Made by a program: the position numbers and the translations under genes. Shown here one piece after another: positions 1-8,899 of a stretch of DNA of 64,000 nt. Position 1 is the first letter of the stretch, and every line of letters starts with the position of its first letter. The stretch is from RPQJ01 sp963726665 (GTDB lineage: Bacteria > Pseudomonadota > Gammaproteobacteria > Steroidobacterales > Steroidobacteraceae): contig CAVSDW010000017.1 of NCBI GenBank assembly GCA_963726665.1, positions 124,001-188,000 on the forward strand, written 5' to 3'. The notes beneath the pieces were generated by a model. The model was not told the origin of the DNA. It did not search any database and saw only the letters and a list, made by a program, of their open reading frames with translations.

Positions 1-100
1 CGCGTTCCGCGTCGGCCTCGCGGGAATGGAGCGACCGGCCGACCTGATCGAATACATGCAGTCGCAGATGTACCAGCCACGCTACGCGAGCTACGCGTAG
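1..100 (+). CDS. C-terminal tail of a gene cut by the window edge, possibly NAD-dependent malic enzyme
   Basis: An open frame enters from the left edge and stops at a TAG at 98-100, giving the last 32 residues of a protein. The tail contains RPADLIEYMQSQMYQPRY. A proline-rich start of a helix followed by an M-Y-x-P-x-Y ending resembles the C-terminus of bacterial NAD-dependent malic enzymes, but the fragment is too short to be sure. The gene converges on the metallopeptidase gene to its right. Being a real coding tail is fairly safe; the family name is a weak guess. Confidence 0.4.
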   Translation, partial: AFRVGLAGMERPADLIEYMQSQMYQPRYASYA

Positions 101-172
101 CGCAGGGCGCCGGCCCGGCCGGATCGCGATGCTGCTCGAGACCTGCGGGACCCGACCGCCGCAGGTCGACCG

Positions 173-1927
173 TCACTCGTCGATGATGATGACGCCATCG
201 ACCGGAACCGAGCGCGCGGATCCTGTCGCCGTTCCCGCCGTCGAAACGATTCGCGACAGCTGGCGCGTGGTCGGCGCCTGCAGTGAACGTGTGGCAGGCG
301 ACGCATCCCTGCACCGGGAGATCTGCGCAAGCAACGCCGCCGGAGACACCGGCCGCCCGAGCAGGTCCTGCATGAGCGAGCGGGCGTCGCGCTCCGAGCC
401 ATATCGCAGCAACCGCTCACCGACCCACGCGTACCAGCCGGCATTCCCTGAATCGAATGACCCCACGACTTCGGCCGTGCGTTGCCGCATCTCCGCGGTG
501 AGCATTGCGCCGAGGCCGTAATTGACCATGTAGCCCGGGTCGCTCGCGAGCTGGACGCGCATGGCCCACCAGGGGATCTCGGGATGCGGCAGCACGTGAA
601 GGTAACGGCTGGTGATGTCCGTCCACAGGGCATTCGGGTTGGCGCCGGGATCCCGGAGCAGGCGCAGTTCGAACAGGGCCCAGGCCACGTCCAGCATCAC
701 GTCGCCGAAGAGTGCGCGCATCGATGCGGGCTCCGCAGTACCTGCGCCGAGGTAGCGCCGCTGCCACGCCGGCTCGTACACGCTCCACGACGGTACGTCA
801 GCGAACGCCTCCGTGAACAGGGTGTCCGGCCAGTCCATGTAGGCGGGGCGGTTGCGGATCGCGCTCACGTGCACCGCATGGCCATTCTCGTGCACGAGTT
901 CGTTCAGCGAGAAGAGTCCGCCCGTCGGGTACGTGCCGACCACGCGCGCCACGGACGCGTGCCACGCGGCACCCGACGCGCGGCCCCGGGTCACGAAATC
1001 GGTGTAGGCCAGCGGCGACTTCCCGGCTCTCGGCGCCAGGTCGAACATGACCTTGAGCTGGCCCAGGTCCGCGCCGAGGTCGCGGTAGAAGCGCTCGTTC
1101 ACCGGGAGCAGTGATTCCGCAGGGATCATCGCCGCCAGTTCGCGATTGGCTGCGCTGTTCGCATGGCGGTAGTCCCAGGGCTCGACCATGCGCGGGTCGC
1201 TCGCCTGTCGCCAAGCTTCGAGGATGTCGACGAGCCAGCGCTCGACGTCCGCCGCGCCGACACCGAGCGCGCGAGCCGCCGCGTCGATCGCGGAACCACG
1301 CTTCGCCCCGTCCGCCGCCGCCATTGCAATCATGCGACGGTAGGGACTTTCCTTCCCACCGACGCCATAGAGCGCCTGCCAGAGAGGCAGGAACGAATCG
1401 AACAGCGCCTTGCGTCGTGCCGGCTCATCGACCACGTGCAGCAGCTGCAACGCCGTTCCGCGGTCGATGGTTCCGCCCTCGAAGGCGAGCGCGTTGCCGT
1501 ACTGGACGAAGCAGGAAACCAGCGCAGCACGGAGCCTCGCGTAGTCGAGGGTTCCGCTCCGCGCGTCACTGCACGGCGGCCCGGGCCCGTCGGCGGTTTC
1601 GTCCCCGGCGGCCAGCGCATCCAGCGACGCCCGCATCGCGGCGACCGCACGCGCGTCGGCTGGCGACAACGACTCGCCCGCGATGCCGGAAAGGTCCGCA
1701 TCCAGCCGCCGTCGCGTGGAGTCCGAGTGGGCCTGCCATTGCTCGAGGTTACGGCCGAGATAGCGCTGGTCCAAGCCGGACTCGACCACGGCGAGCGCGC
1801 CGTGCGCATCGAGGAAATCGAGAAACGCCTGCTCGGTGGCCGCGACCGGGGCAATGGCCGCGGAATCACCCGCGGCGGCCACGCCAGACAGGACGAACAG
1901 GACCGCTCCAAGCGCGACCGCCTTCAT
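173..1927 (-). CDS. Exported M3-type zinc metallopeptidase
   Basis: Protein of 584 residues. The start at 1927 is chosen because it follows a GGGAGG ribosome site and opens a clear Sec signal peptide (MKAVALGAVLFVLSGVAAAG); the open frame upstream of it is non-coding in character. The zinc-binding motif HENGH lies near residue 346, followed by TEAFADVPSW, which supplies the downstream glutamate expected in HExxH gluzincins of the M3 (thimet/oligoendopeptidase-like) group. It probably degrades peptides in the periplasm. It is transcribed divergently from the SDR gene at 2048. The substrate is unknown. Confidence 0.8.
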   Translation of the reverse strand: MKAVALGAVLFVLSGVAAAGDSAAIAPVAATEQAFLDFLDAHGALAVVESGLDQRYLGRNLEQWQAHSDSTRRRLDADLSGIAGESLSPADARAVAAMRASLDALAAGDETADGPGPPCSDARSGTLDYARLRAALVSCFVQYGNALAFEGGTIDRGTALQLLHVVDEPARRKALFDSFLPLWQALYGVGGKESPYRRMIAMAAADGAKRGSAIDAAARALGVGAADVERWLVDILEAWRQASDPRMVEPWDYRHANSAANRELAAMIPAESLLPVNERFYRDLGADLGQLKVMFDLAPRAGKSPLAYTDFVTRGRASGAAWHASVARVVGTYPTGGLFSLNELVHENGHAVHVSAIRNRPAYMDWPDTLFTEAFADVPSWSVYEPAWQRRYLGAGTAEPASMRALFGDVMLDVAWALFELRLLRDPGANPNALWTDITSRYLHVLPHPEIPWWAMRVQLASDPGYMVNYGLGAMLTAEMRQRTAEVVGSFDSGNAGWYAWVGERLLRYGSERDARSLMQDLLGRPVSPAALLAQISRCRDASPATRSLQAPTTRQLSRIVSTAGTATGSARSVPVDGVIIIDE

Positions 1928-2047
1928 GCCGCCTCCCCGCCTCGCTCCGCATACCGGTCGATCCCGACCGAGGTTCGAGTAGCATACGCGACTCGCGCGC
2001 CGAGCCATTCGCGCACGCGAGCACCAGCGACCGGCAGGAGTCCTTAG

Positions 2048-2920
2048 ATGAGCAACAACCATTCCGACAAGGCGATTCTCGTCACGGGAGCGTCGACCGG
2101 CATCGGCCGGGCGTCTTCCCTCGCGCTGCTCGACGCGGGATTCCGCGTCGTCGCCTGCGTGCGCAATGGACGGGCCGCAGAAGCCTTGCGCTCCCGAGTC
2201 CAGGGCGCTCATGCGGACCGGTTCAGCACCCTCGAACTCGACGTGACCAATCCCGGGCAGATCGCTGCCGGCGTCGTCGCGGTCGACAGGATCGTGGGCG
2301 AGCGGGGCCTCTGGGGACTCTTCAACAACGCGGGCGTCGCGGTAGGCGGCCCGCTCGAGTGCGTGCCCATCGCCGAGATTCGTCAGCAACTCGAGGTGAA
2401 CGTCGTGGGCCAGGTCGCCGTGACGCAGGCCTTCCTGCCCCTGTTGCGCAAGGCGCGCGGCCGTATCCTGACAACGGGTTCGATCGCTGGGTTCTCGACG
2501 ATTCCGGGCCTCGGCCCGTATTCCATGTCGAAGCACGCGGTCGAGGCGATGAGCGACGCTCTGCGCCGCGAGTTGCGTCCGTTCGGCATCGAAGTGTCGC
2601 TTCTGGAGCCCGGTTCGATCGCCACCGACATCTGGGGTAAGGCCTCGAGCTCGGTGAACCAGACCCGGGAGGCCCCGACGGCCGGCCTCGTGGAACTCTA
2701 TGGTGGACTGATCGACTCGCTGCGCGATATCACCTCACGCGCCGCGCGCGATGCCTCGCCGGTCGAGGTCGTGACGCGTGACGTCGTCCACGCATTCACC
2801 GCCGCGCGCCCGCGGACGCGCTACTGCAATGGCTCGGGTTCGGGCGCGCGCAAGGTGCTGAGGCGCCTGCCCGACCGCTGGATGGACGCCGCCGTCGCCC
2901 GCATGTTCCGCTGGGGATGA
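2048..2920 (+). CDS. Short-chain dehydrogenase/reductase (SDR family)
   Basis: Protein of 290 residues in the classical SDR fold. TGASTGIG near the N-terminus is the NAD(P)-binding glycine motif, NNAG follows the fourth strand, and the catalytic pair is Y158 and K162 in YSMSK. An AGGAG site lies just before the ATG. After the catalytic region the sequence LLEPGSIATDIWGK resembles SDRs acting on steroids or fatty compounds, but the substrate cannot be read from sequence. Divergent from the metallopeptidase gene and convergent with the following lipoprotein gene. Confidence 0.85.
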   Translation: MSNNHSDKAILVTGASTGIGRASSLALLDAGFRVVACVRNGRAAEALRSRVQGAHADRFSTLELDVTNPGQIAAGVVAVDRIVGERGLWGLFNNAGVAVGGPLECVPIAEIRQQLEVNVVGQVAVTQAFLPLLRKARGRILTTGSIAGFSTIPGLGPYSMSKHAVEAMSDALRRELRPFGIEVSLLEPGSIATDIWGKASSSVNQTREAPTAGLVELYGGLIDSLRDITSRAARDASPVEVVTRDVVHAFTAARPRTRYCNGSGSGARKVLRRLPDRWMDAAVARMFRWG

Positions 2921-2954
2921 CGGCGACACCGATCGAGCCCACCGCGCTGCGTAG

Positions 2955-3661
2955 TTACCGTGGACCCACGTCGGTATCCGGCGGGGGCGGCGGTGGCGTA
3001 ACCCTTTCCGCCGCGAGCACGGCGATGCGCAGCTTCCCGGGCGCCGACTGCGCGCGTATGTCCGCCACGACGGCGCGCGCAAGCCCGTCACGCGCGCTCG
3101 AACCCGGTCATCGGCATGATGAAGAGACCATAGAACGCGCCGACGCCGCTCGAGCGGCCCTGCGCATGCGAACTCACCTCGGCCAGCGGCTTCGCATTGG
3201 CGAGGTCGATCACCGTGGCCACCGCGGTCGCGTGCTCCTTCGACGTCTCGGCACCGACGAAGCCCATGTAGAAGGCCATGCCGCCGTGCTCGTCCGTCGG
3301 TGTATTCGTTGACCTCGCCGATCAGGACCAGGTAGTCGGTGCCCAGCCTCTCGCGCACCCGTGCGCAGGTCGCGGGCTCCAGCATCTTCGTGAGCGAGGC
3401 ATCCGCGTCTTCGAACGCGACGTCGAGGAAGTCCTGTGGCGGCACCACCTTGATGGCGTCGTCCTCGTCCTCGATCGCCTTGCTGAACTCCTCGATCATC
3501 TGGCGCGGCCCGATCGTCACCACGAACGCGGTCGAATCCGCCGTCACGTCGCGCTGGTCGACGATCTCCGCCTTGGGCTTGTACGGGATGATCACGCAAG
3601 CTGCGGCGACTACCGCGGCCGCGATGACAGTGAGCCCGCGGGCCAGCGTTTTCGTGCGCAT
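2955..3661 (-). CDS. Putative lipoprotein of unknown function, frameshifted
   Basis: Starts MRTKTLARG and carries a lipoprotein signal ending AAAC, so residue C would be lipidated. Following sequence (IIPYKPKAEIVDQRDVT, then GPRQMIEEFSKAIEDEDDA) is coherent, but the frame changes near 3290 and again near 3090. The reconstructed C-terminus runs through AQSAPGKLRIAVLAAERV to a proline run and a stop at 2955. No family recognised. It may assemble from an envelope operon with the next lipoprotein, whose stop lies 25 bp upstream of its start. Expression as one protein requires that the frame changes are sequencing errors. Confidence 0.6.
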
Positions 3662-3686
3662 CGTGATCACCCTGGATTTTCGGCCG

Positions 3687-4169
3687 TCACGGCTTTTCCT
3701 TTCCCGCAACGATCCGGCCCTCCGTATCGTCCCGGATCCACTGGTACATCTGGTAGCCGTAACCGGTCGTGCGGTCGCAGTGCAGCGAGTAGACGTGACC
3801 GGCGCGCAGATCCACGTCCGCAGACTTCGCGCCCGTCGCGAACCCGCTCGGCTCGATCATGACGCTCACGCCGTAGAGGCACTCCCAGTACACGGGATAC
3901 GTGCCGGGCAGCAACCGGATCTTCGAGTAGTCGGAGCGCGAGACCTTCCGATTGCCGATCATCACGCCGGCCGCATCCCCGAGGTCGATGACGGAAAGGT
4001 CGGCATCCGGACGCGGCGGGCCGCCGTACATCTTGTAGGCGTACTCCGTCGTCGTGCATGCGCTTGCACACACGACCGCTGCAACGAGGACGACGGTGGC
4101 AAGGGCCCTTGCGGGACCGGACCTGCCCAAGGGTCCACTACTGGCGTCCGTCGTCGCGGGTCGCCACAT
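3687..4169 (-). CDS. Small lipoprotein, function unknown
   Basis: Predicted 160 residues. I start at 4169 because this Met opens a signal peptide with a long hydrophobic stretch and an ASAC lipobox followed by TTTEYAYK. The mature part has a compact beta-rich look: VMIGNRKVSRSDYSKIRLLPGTY suggests a PEGA-like or carbohydrate-binding-like fold that presents short conserved strands. It lies directly upstream of another lipoprotein gene on the same strand. No catalytic motif seen. The start could be the one at 4400, but residues before 4169 look non-coding. Confidence 0.65.
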   Translation of the reverse strand: MWRPATTDASSGPLGRSGPARALATVVLVAAVVCASACTTTEYAYKMYGGPPRPDADLSVIDLGDAAGVMIGNRKVSRSDYSKIRLLPGTYPVYWECLYGVSVMIEPSGFATGAKSADVDLRAGHVYSLHCDRTTGYGYQMYQWIRDDTEGRIVAGKEKP

Positions 4170-4266
4170 GCGGCGATTGTCTGCCGCGGCCCCTGCGGCC
4201 AACCATAGGTACTTCGTGCAGGGCCGGGGGCCCTGTTGTTTCAACGGCCCGCGAGACGATTCGGGA

Positions 4267-5028
4267 TCAGTCGCCCGAACCCGTACCCGGGCCTGCGCGG
4301 CGCGCGCGCGCAATGCTGCGCTTGCCGGCCCCGAAGAACTCCAGGTAGCGTCGCGCCTCCGCGCTCGCATAGGCGCCGCTCGCCAATTCGGCTGCCGCAA
4401 TCTCGCGCATGTTGCCGACCGGCACGTTCACGGCGCGGAATGCCTTCTTGAGTTCCTCGACCGTCGCCCGCGGCAGGCCGCGGCGACGCAGGCCCACGAC
4501 GTTGAGGCCGACGATCTCGTCGCGTTCCGTCACCATGGTGAAAGGCGGCACGTCCTGGGAAATCCGCGCCGCCCCTCCCACGATCGCGCCCTCGCCGATC
4601 CGGGAGAACTGGTGGATCCCGGCTCCGCCGCCGATGAAGACGCCCTCGCCCACCTGCACGTGGCCCGCGAACAGCACGTCGTTGGCCACGGTCACCCGAT
4701 CCGCCAGGCGGCAGTCGTGCGCGACGTGGCTGCCGACCATGAGGTAGCAGTCGGCACCGATTTCGGTCCATCCGTCGGGTTTCGTCGCACGATGCACGGT
4801 CACGTGCTCACGGATCACCGTGCGCGCGCCGATGCGAGCGCCGGTGTCGAGCGACGTGTCGAAGCGCAGGTCCTGCGGATCTCCGCCCACGACCGCGTGC
4901 GGGTGCACGACGACGCCCTCGCCGAGCACCGCGTGGCGTGTGACGATCGCGTAGGCATGGACGACACAGCCTTCGCCGAGTCGCGCGCCGTCCTCGATGA
5001 TGGCGGTCGGATGCACGTTCACCGTCAT
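4267..5028 (-). CDS. lpxA: Acyl-ACP--UDP-N-acetylglucosamine O-acyltransferase
   Basis: Protein of 253 residues (family about 255-265). It catalyses the first step of lipid A synthesis, moving a 3-hydroxyacyl chain from ACP to UDP-GlcNAc in the cytoplasm. The left-handed beta-helix hexapeptide pattern runs through most of the chain. SHVAHDC carries the catalytic histidine (H104, equivalent to E. coli H125), and GAGIHQFSRIGEG is the typical later coil. The ATG overlaps the stop of the 53-residue gene upstream (TAATG). The usual lpxD-fabZ-lpxA-lpxB neighbours are absent; here lpxA closes a corrinoid methyltransferase operon, so it may be a second or relocated copy. Confidence 0.93.
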   Translation of the reverse strand: MTVNVHPTAIIEDGARLGEGCVVHAYAIVTRHAVLGEGVVVHPHAVVGGDPQDLRFDTSLDTGARIGARTVIREHVTVHRATKPDGWTEIGADCYLMVGSHVAHDCRLADRVTVANDVLFAGHVQVGEGVFIGGGAGIHQFSRIGEGAIVGGAARISQDVPPFTMVTERDEIVGLNVVGLRRRGLPRATVEELKKAFRAVNVPVGNMREIAAAELASGAYASAEARRYLEFFGAGKRSIARARRAGPGTGSGD

Positions 5029-5189
5029 TACCCCAGGTTGTCGTCGAACCAGCGATAGCCCGCGTACAGCCCGACCCCCGTGCCGACCGCGCTCAATATC
5101 ACGGCCGTCGCGAACCCGACTTTCTGGCCCAGCCACCAGCCGGCCGATCCGACGATGAAGGCTGCAAGCCAGCCGATGATTGCCCTCAC
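5028..5189 (-). CDS. 53-residue glycine-rich membrane protein
   Basis: A short gene missed by usual length cut-offs. It starts at a GTG at 5189, preceded by AGGAGAAAGG, and its TAA stop overlaps the lpxA ATG by one base, so the two are translationally coupled. The product has two hydrophobic segments, IIGWLAAFIVGSAGWWLG and FATAVILSAVGTGVGLYAG, with regularly spaced glycines as in glycine-zipper helices, then a charged tail ending RWFDDNLG. Function unknown. Position between the small protein at 5210 and lpxA suggests a membrane role linked to one of them. Confidence 0.75.
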   Translation of the reverse strand: MRAIIGWLAAFIVGSAGWWLGQKVGFATAVILSAVGTGVGLYAGYRWFDDNLG

Positions 5190-5209
5190 GGCCCTTTCTC
5201 CTGAATGAC

Positions 5210-5539
5210 TCAGAGGTCCAGGTGCACCGCGCCCGGCTCGCGGGTGAGGCCGGCCCCGGCTTCGCGCGCCGCTTCAGCCAGCGCACGCTCGAAGATCACG
5301 CGGGCATCGGGCCCGTGCTCGATGCGCCGCATGATCGAGTGCCCGCTGCGCTCGCCGAGCGTGACCGAAACCTTGAGCCCGCGGCGCTTCGCCACGAGCT
5401 TCCTCCCGTCGGGCAAGGTCTGCTTCAGGAGCTTGAGAACCTGGTCGGCATAATTCACCCCGACACCGGACCCGTCTGGCTTGGCCGAAGGCAGGTAGGC
5501 ATCGAGCAGGGCCTCGTCTGCCGGAATCGTCACTCTCAT
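5210..5539 (-). CDS. Small conserved protein of B12-methyltransferase clusters
   Basis: Protein of 109 residues starting MRVTIPADEALLDAYLP; its ATG overlaps the stop of the homocysteine methyltransferase gene (ATGA). It has no membrane segment. The GVGVNYADQVLKLLKQ and VSVTLGERSGHSI stretches look like a compact alpha/beta domain. From memory, small proteins annotated as virulence factor accompany MttB-type methyltransferase clusters in other proteobacteria and this one fits by size and position, but I cannot confirm the match. A structural or carrier role in the methyl-transfer complex is inference. Confidence 0.6.
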   Translation of the reverse strand: MRVTIPADEALLDAYLPSAKPDGSGVGVNYADQVLKLLKQTLPDGRKLVAKRRGLKVSVTLGERSGHSIMRRIEHGPDARVIFERALAEAAREAGAGLTREPGAVHLDL

Positions 5540-6451
5540 GCCTGGTCTCCTGCTGCCTTGCCGTCGAGGATCTCGCGGAACCGGCGAATGTGCGCCGGAG
5601 TGCTGCCACAGCAGCCGCCCACGATGCGTGGGCCGGCCTCGAGAAGTCCGACGAGACCCGCGCCCATCTCGGCCGGCGTCTCCTTGTAAAGCACCTTCAT
5701 GTCCTCCAGCACCGGCGCACCCGCGTTCGGCTGGGCCATGACCGGCAGCCCGCAGGTCGCGCGGTACCGCCGCGTGATGTCGGCGGCGAAGCGCATGTCC
5801 ACGCCAGTGCCGCAGTTCAATCCAGCGATGTCGCAGCCATGCCGCGCCATGAATTCCGCCGCCTGCTCGGGCCCGATGCCCATCATCGTGCGCACGTCGT
5901 CCTCGTCGAGCATCTTGTCGAACGCAAACGACGCGATCACGACCGGGGCGCCTGCCTCGCGCGCGGCCGCGATCGCGATCTCGACTTCCTCGAAGGCCGT
6001 CTGCGTCTCGATGATGATGCCGTCGACGCCGCCCTCCACCAGCGCGCGCGCCTGCTCGCGGAAGGCGCGTTCGACGGCGACCCGCGGGATCTCGCCGTAA
6101 GGTTCCATCAGCCCGCCGAACGGACCGATGTCCCCGAGCACGTAGCCTCGCCCGCCGAGCGCTTCCCTCGCGATCGCCGACCGACGCGCGGTTGATGTCC
6201 GCGGTGCGGGCGCCGTCGCCGTGGCGATCGAGCATGATCCGGCAGGCGCCGAAGGTGTTGGTGAGGATCACGTCGGACCCCGCCTCCGCGTAGCGGCGCT
6301 GGATCGCGAGGACCCGGTCCGGGTGATCGAGATTCCATGCCTCGCCGCAGTGCCCGGATTCGAGGCCCGCGTCCTGCAGTTGCGTACCCATGGCGCCGTC
6401 ACCAAGCAGCACACGCTCTTTCAGCGCATCGAGCAATGAAGGTCGGGTCAT
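5536..6451 (-). CDS. Homocysteine S-methyltransferase (MetH N-domain/BHMT-like), one frameshift
   Basis: Begins LLGDGAMGTQLQDAG, the standard opening of the homocysteine-binding TIM barrel. The zinc ligands are visible: the cysteine in GLNCGTG and the pair in GGCCGSTPAHI near the C-terminus. These bind Zn2+ and activate homocysteine thiol for methylation. The frame changes near 6180 (after ADINRAS), so the gene is read in two pieces; the protein is otherwise intact at about 304 residues. It contains only the homocysteine module of MetH, with no folate or cobalamin domain. The corrinoid protein encoded upstream in the operon is its likely methyl donor. Confidence 0.85.
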
Positions 6452-7250
6452 TCAATCACCCCGGAGGACGGAGTCCCGCGCGTAGCGCGCCCTGCGGTAT
6501 CGGCAGTGGGCGAGGTCGCAGCTGCGGCAGGAGGACTCGGGTGTCGAGACGATAGCACGCCGCGTCACGCCGAGCGCGGCGAGCAGCGAGTGCTGCGGGC
6601 GAAGCGCCCCGGTCTCGAGCAGCGTCAGTGGACCGATGGTCATGCAGCCTGCCGGATCGTGACCCGCGACGTCCGCAGCGCGATTCCCCGGCATCGATCC
6701 TCCCAGCAGCAGCGCCATCAACTGGTGTTGGGCAGAGATCTCCCAGCGGCCGCATCCGGGCGACAGGTGCGGGAGCAGTCCCTCGCCCGCCGCGGTGGCG
6801 TCGCCGCACAGTGCAGCCGACGCATGCCACACCAGCTGCTCCGTCACCGCTGCCGCGAACCGGTCGAGGAAATAGGACTCGTCGGGACGATCGTCGGCCC
6901 AGAGCCGCGCCGCCTCGTCGGCCGCCTCGCGGCCGGCGCTCACCGCGATGGCGACCAGCGCGTGGGCCTCGCCGGCGCACCAGGCGTTCGGCGAGCGCGG
7001 CGCCTTCGATGACTTCGCCCGTCTCGAGCGTCACCGACTGCGGCCCGACCGCCCGAAGCCCGGCACGGCGCACGGCGACGAACGGCCGCCCGTGCTCGAC
7101 GTACCACTGGCGCGCCAGCGCCGCGCGTTCGCCGACTTCCTCCGACACCTCGCGCCCACGCGGAATCCCGAGCAGGCGCGTGAACTCCGCGTCCGATACG
7201 CCCGCCGCCGCGTCACTTGCCGCCACGGACAGGATCGTCGGGTCGTTCAT
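6452..7250 (-). CDS. MetH activation-domain-like protein with C-terminal cysteine cluster, one frameshift
   Basis: Starts MNDPTILSV and overlaps the RACo gene by 4 bp. The frame changes near 6950. The C-terminal half contains LSPGCGRWEISAQHQLM and LTLLETGALRPQHSLLAALG, close in pattern to the AdoMet-binding reactivation domain of cobalamin-dependent methionine synthase (SPGY...W, then L-x-P-x-x-S). The extreme C-terminus SSCRSCDLAHC adds three clustered cysteines that could bind a metal or FeS cluster, which standard MetH lacks. Likely role: handling or reactivating the cobalt centre of the corrinoid protein. Confidence 0.75.
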
Positions 7251-8899
7251 GCCGCGGCCCCGAAGGGCTCGAACTGGCAGCCCTGCACGAAGAACTCGAA
7301 GAATTCCGGATGCGCCTCCAGCCGGATCAGTTCCACGCGCCGCACGATCGCCTCCAGATCGGCGCGGCGGGATCGCGACAGCAACGCGATCGACGCCCCG
7401 GCGAGCGCCGCGTTGCCGACCTTCACGATCCGGTCGCGCGGCAGGTCGGGGATGAGCCCGATGCGACAGGCCGCATCCACGTCGAGGTGACGCGCGAAGC
7501 CGCCGGCAAGATAGAGCCGGTCGACGCGATCGAGGCTCACGCCGTACTCATCCGCCAGCACGCGCAGGCCCGCCGCGTTCGCACCCTTCGCCTGCGCGAG
7601 TTCGTTGACGTCGGCCTCGCTCACCGTGACGCGACCGTCGGCGTCGAGCACGATGGGCTCGCTCGACTCGACGAAACGGCCCTGCCCGTTCATGCGCCCG
7701 GTGCGCCGGAGTTCGGACATCAGGTCCACGAGGCCCGAGCCACAAATGCCGGCGGGCGCCGCATCGCCCACGATCGCGAGGCGCATGGCACCCTCGCCGT
7801 CGAGGGCCACCCGCTCGATCGCTCCGTCGAGCGCAGGCATGCCGCAGCCCACGCCACCGCCCTCGAAGGCCGGCCCGGCCGGACACGAGGCCGCGATCAT
7901 GCGCTCTGCGTTGCCGAAGAACGCCTCTGTGTTCGTGCCGATGTCGAGGAGCGCGCAGATGCCGTCCCCTTCCGCCATGCCCGTCGCGAGCAGGCAGGCG
8001 GCCGCGTCGGCGCCCACGTGACTGCCGACCAGCGGCAACCCGTAGACGCGCGCCGCCGGGTGCACCGGCAGGCGGAGCTTTTTGGCAGTCGTGCTCAGGC
8101 TGGTCGTGTCCGCGCGGCCCTCACCGAGCGACGCCTCGGTGACGGAGCGGTACGGCATGACGCCCAGCCCCTGCACGTCGAGCCCGAACAGCAGGTCGCG
8201 CATGGTGGGGTTGCCTGCCACCACGACCTCGTAGATCGTCGCCGGATCCACCGGCAGGGTCTCGATGCAGTGCGCCAGGTAACCGAGCAGCGTGCGCTGC
8301 AGCAGGCGCCCGCGATGCTCGCCGTCGTAGTGGATGCGGGACATCACGTTCGAGCCGCCGAAGCGCTGCGGGTTCTCGAACGAGCGCGTCGCCACCAGCC
8401 GGCCGGTTTCGAGGTCGTGCAGGCGCAGCGCGACCGTCGTGGTGCCGAGATCGAGCGCGAGGCCGTGGATCGGCCCCTCCGATTCCGCGACGGGCGCGCC
8501 GTCGAGCAGTATCCGCGCGCCGTCGCGCGTCACCGCCGGATCGATCGGGATTCGCTCGTCGTAGTCGGCACTGGACGCCGTCTCGATGCGCAGCGAACCG
8601 CGGCGCAGCGTGTGCGCGCGGACCTCGCCGGCGACGGCGAGACGCGTGCGACAGGCCAGGCGGAACCTGCCCTCGAGGTGACCCTCCTGCGGGGCCGGTT
8701 CGCTGAGGAATTCCGCGCCGGACTCGATTTCGACCAGGCACTCGCGGCACTTGCCCTGCTTGTGGCAGGAGGTCGGGACCGGGATCCCGCGCGACTCCGC
8801 CCAGTCGAACAGGCTCAGTCCGAGCGGGGCCGTCCCGGTGACGCCGTCGATGGTGACCGTCGCGTCGCCTGCAGCGGCGGGTACGGCCGGCGAGGTCAC
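7247..8899 (-). CDS. Reductive activator of corrinoid proteins (RACo, DUF4445/ASKHA)
   Basis: Protein of 550 residues. The N-terminus has a [2Fe-2S] ferredoxin pattern: SCHKQGKCREC then LACRTR. The remainder is an ASKHA-type ATPase domain: ALDLGTTTVALRL, LLDIGTNTEAFF, CPAGPAFEGGG and YLAGGFARHLD are the phosphate and adenosine elements. Such proteins use ATP to drive low-potential reduction of inactive Co(II) corrinoid to Co(I). Overlaps of 4 bp with both neighbours show translational coupling to the corrinoid protein it should repair. The frame is unbroken. Confidence 0.92.
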   Translation of the reverse strand: MTSPAVPAAAGDATVTIDGVTGTAPLGLSLFDWAESRGIPVPTSCHKQGKCRECLVEIESGAEFLSEPAPQEGHLEGRFRLACRTRLAVAGEVRAHTLRRGSLRIETASSADYDERIPIDPAVTRDGARILLDGAPVAESEGPIHGLALDLGTTTVALRLHDLETGRLVATRSFENPQRFGGSNVMSRIHYDGEHRGRLLQRTLLGYLAHCIETLPVDPATIYEVVVAGNPTMRDLLFGLDVQGLGVMPYRSVTEASLGEGRADTTSLSTTAKKLRLPVHPAARVYGLPLVGSHVGADAAACLLATGMAEGDGICALLDIGTNTEAFFGNAERMIAASCPAGPAFEGGGVGCGMPALDGAIERVALDGEGAMRLAIVGDAAPAGICGSGLVDLMSELRRTGRMNGQGRFVESSEPIVLDADGRVTVSEADVNELAQAKGANAAGLRVLADEYGVSLDRVDRLYLAGGFARHLDVDAACRIGLIPDLPRDRIVKVGNAALAGASIALLSRSRRADLEAIVRRVELIRLEAHPEFFEFFVQGCQFEPFGAAA

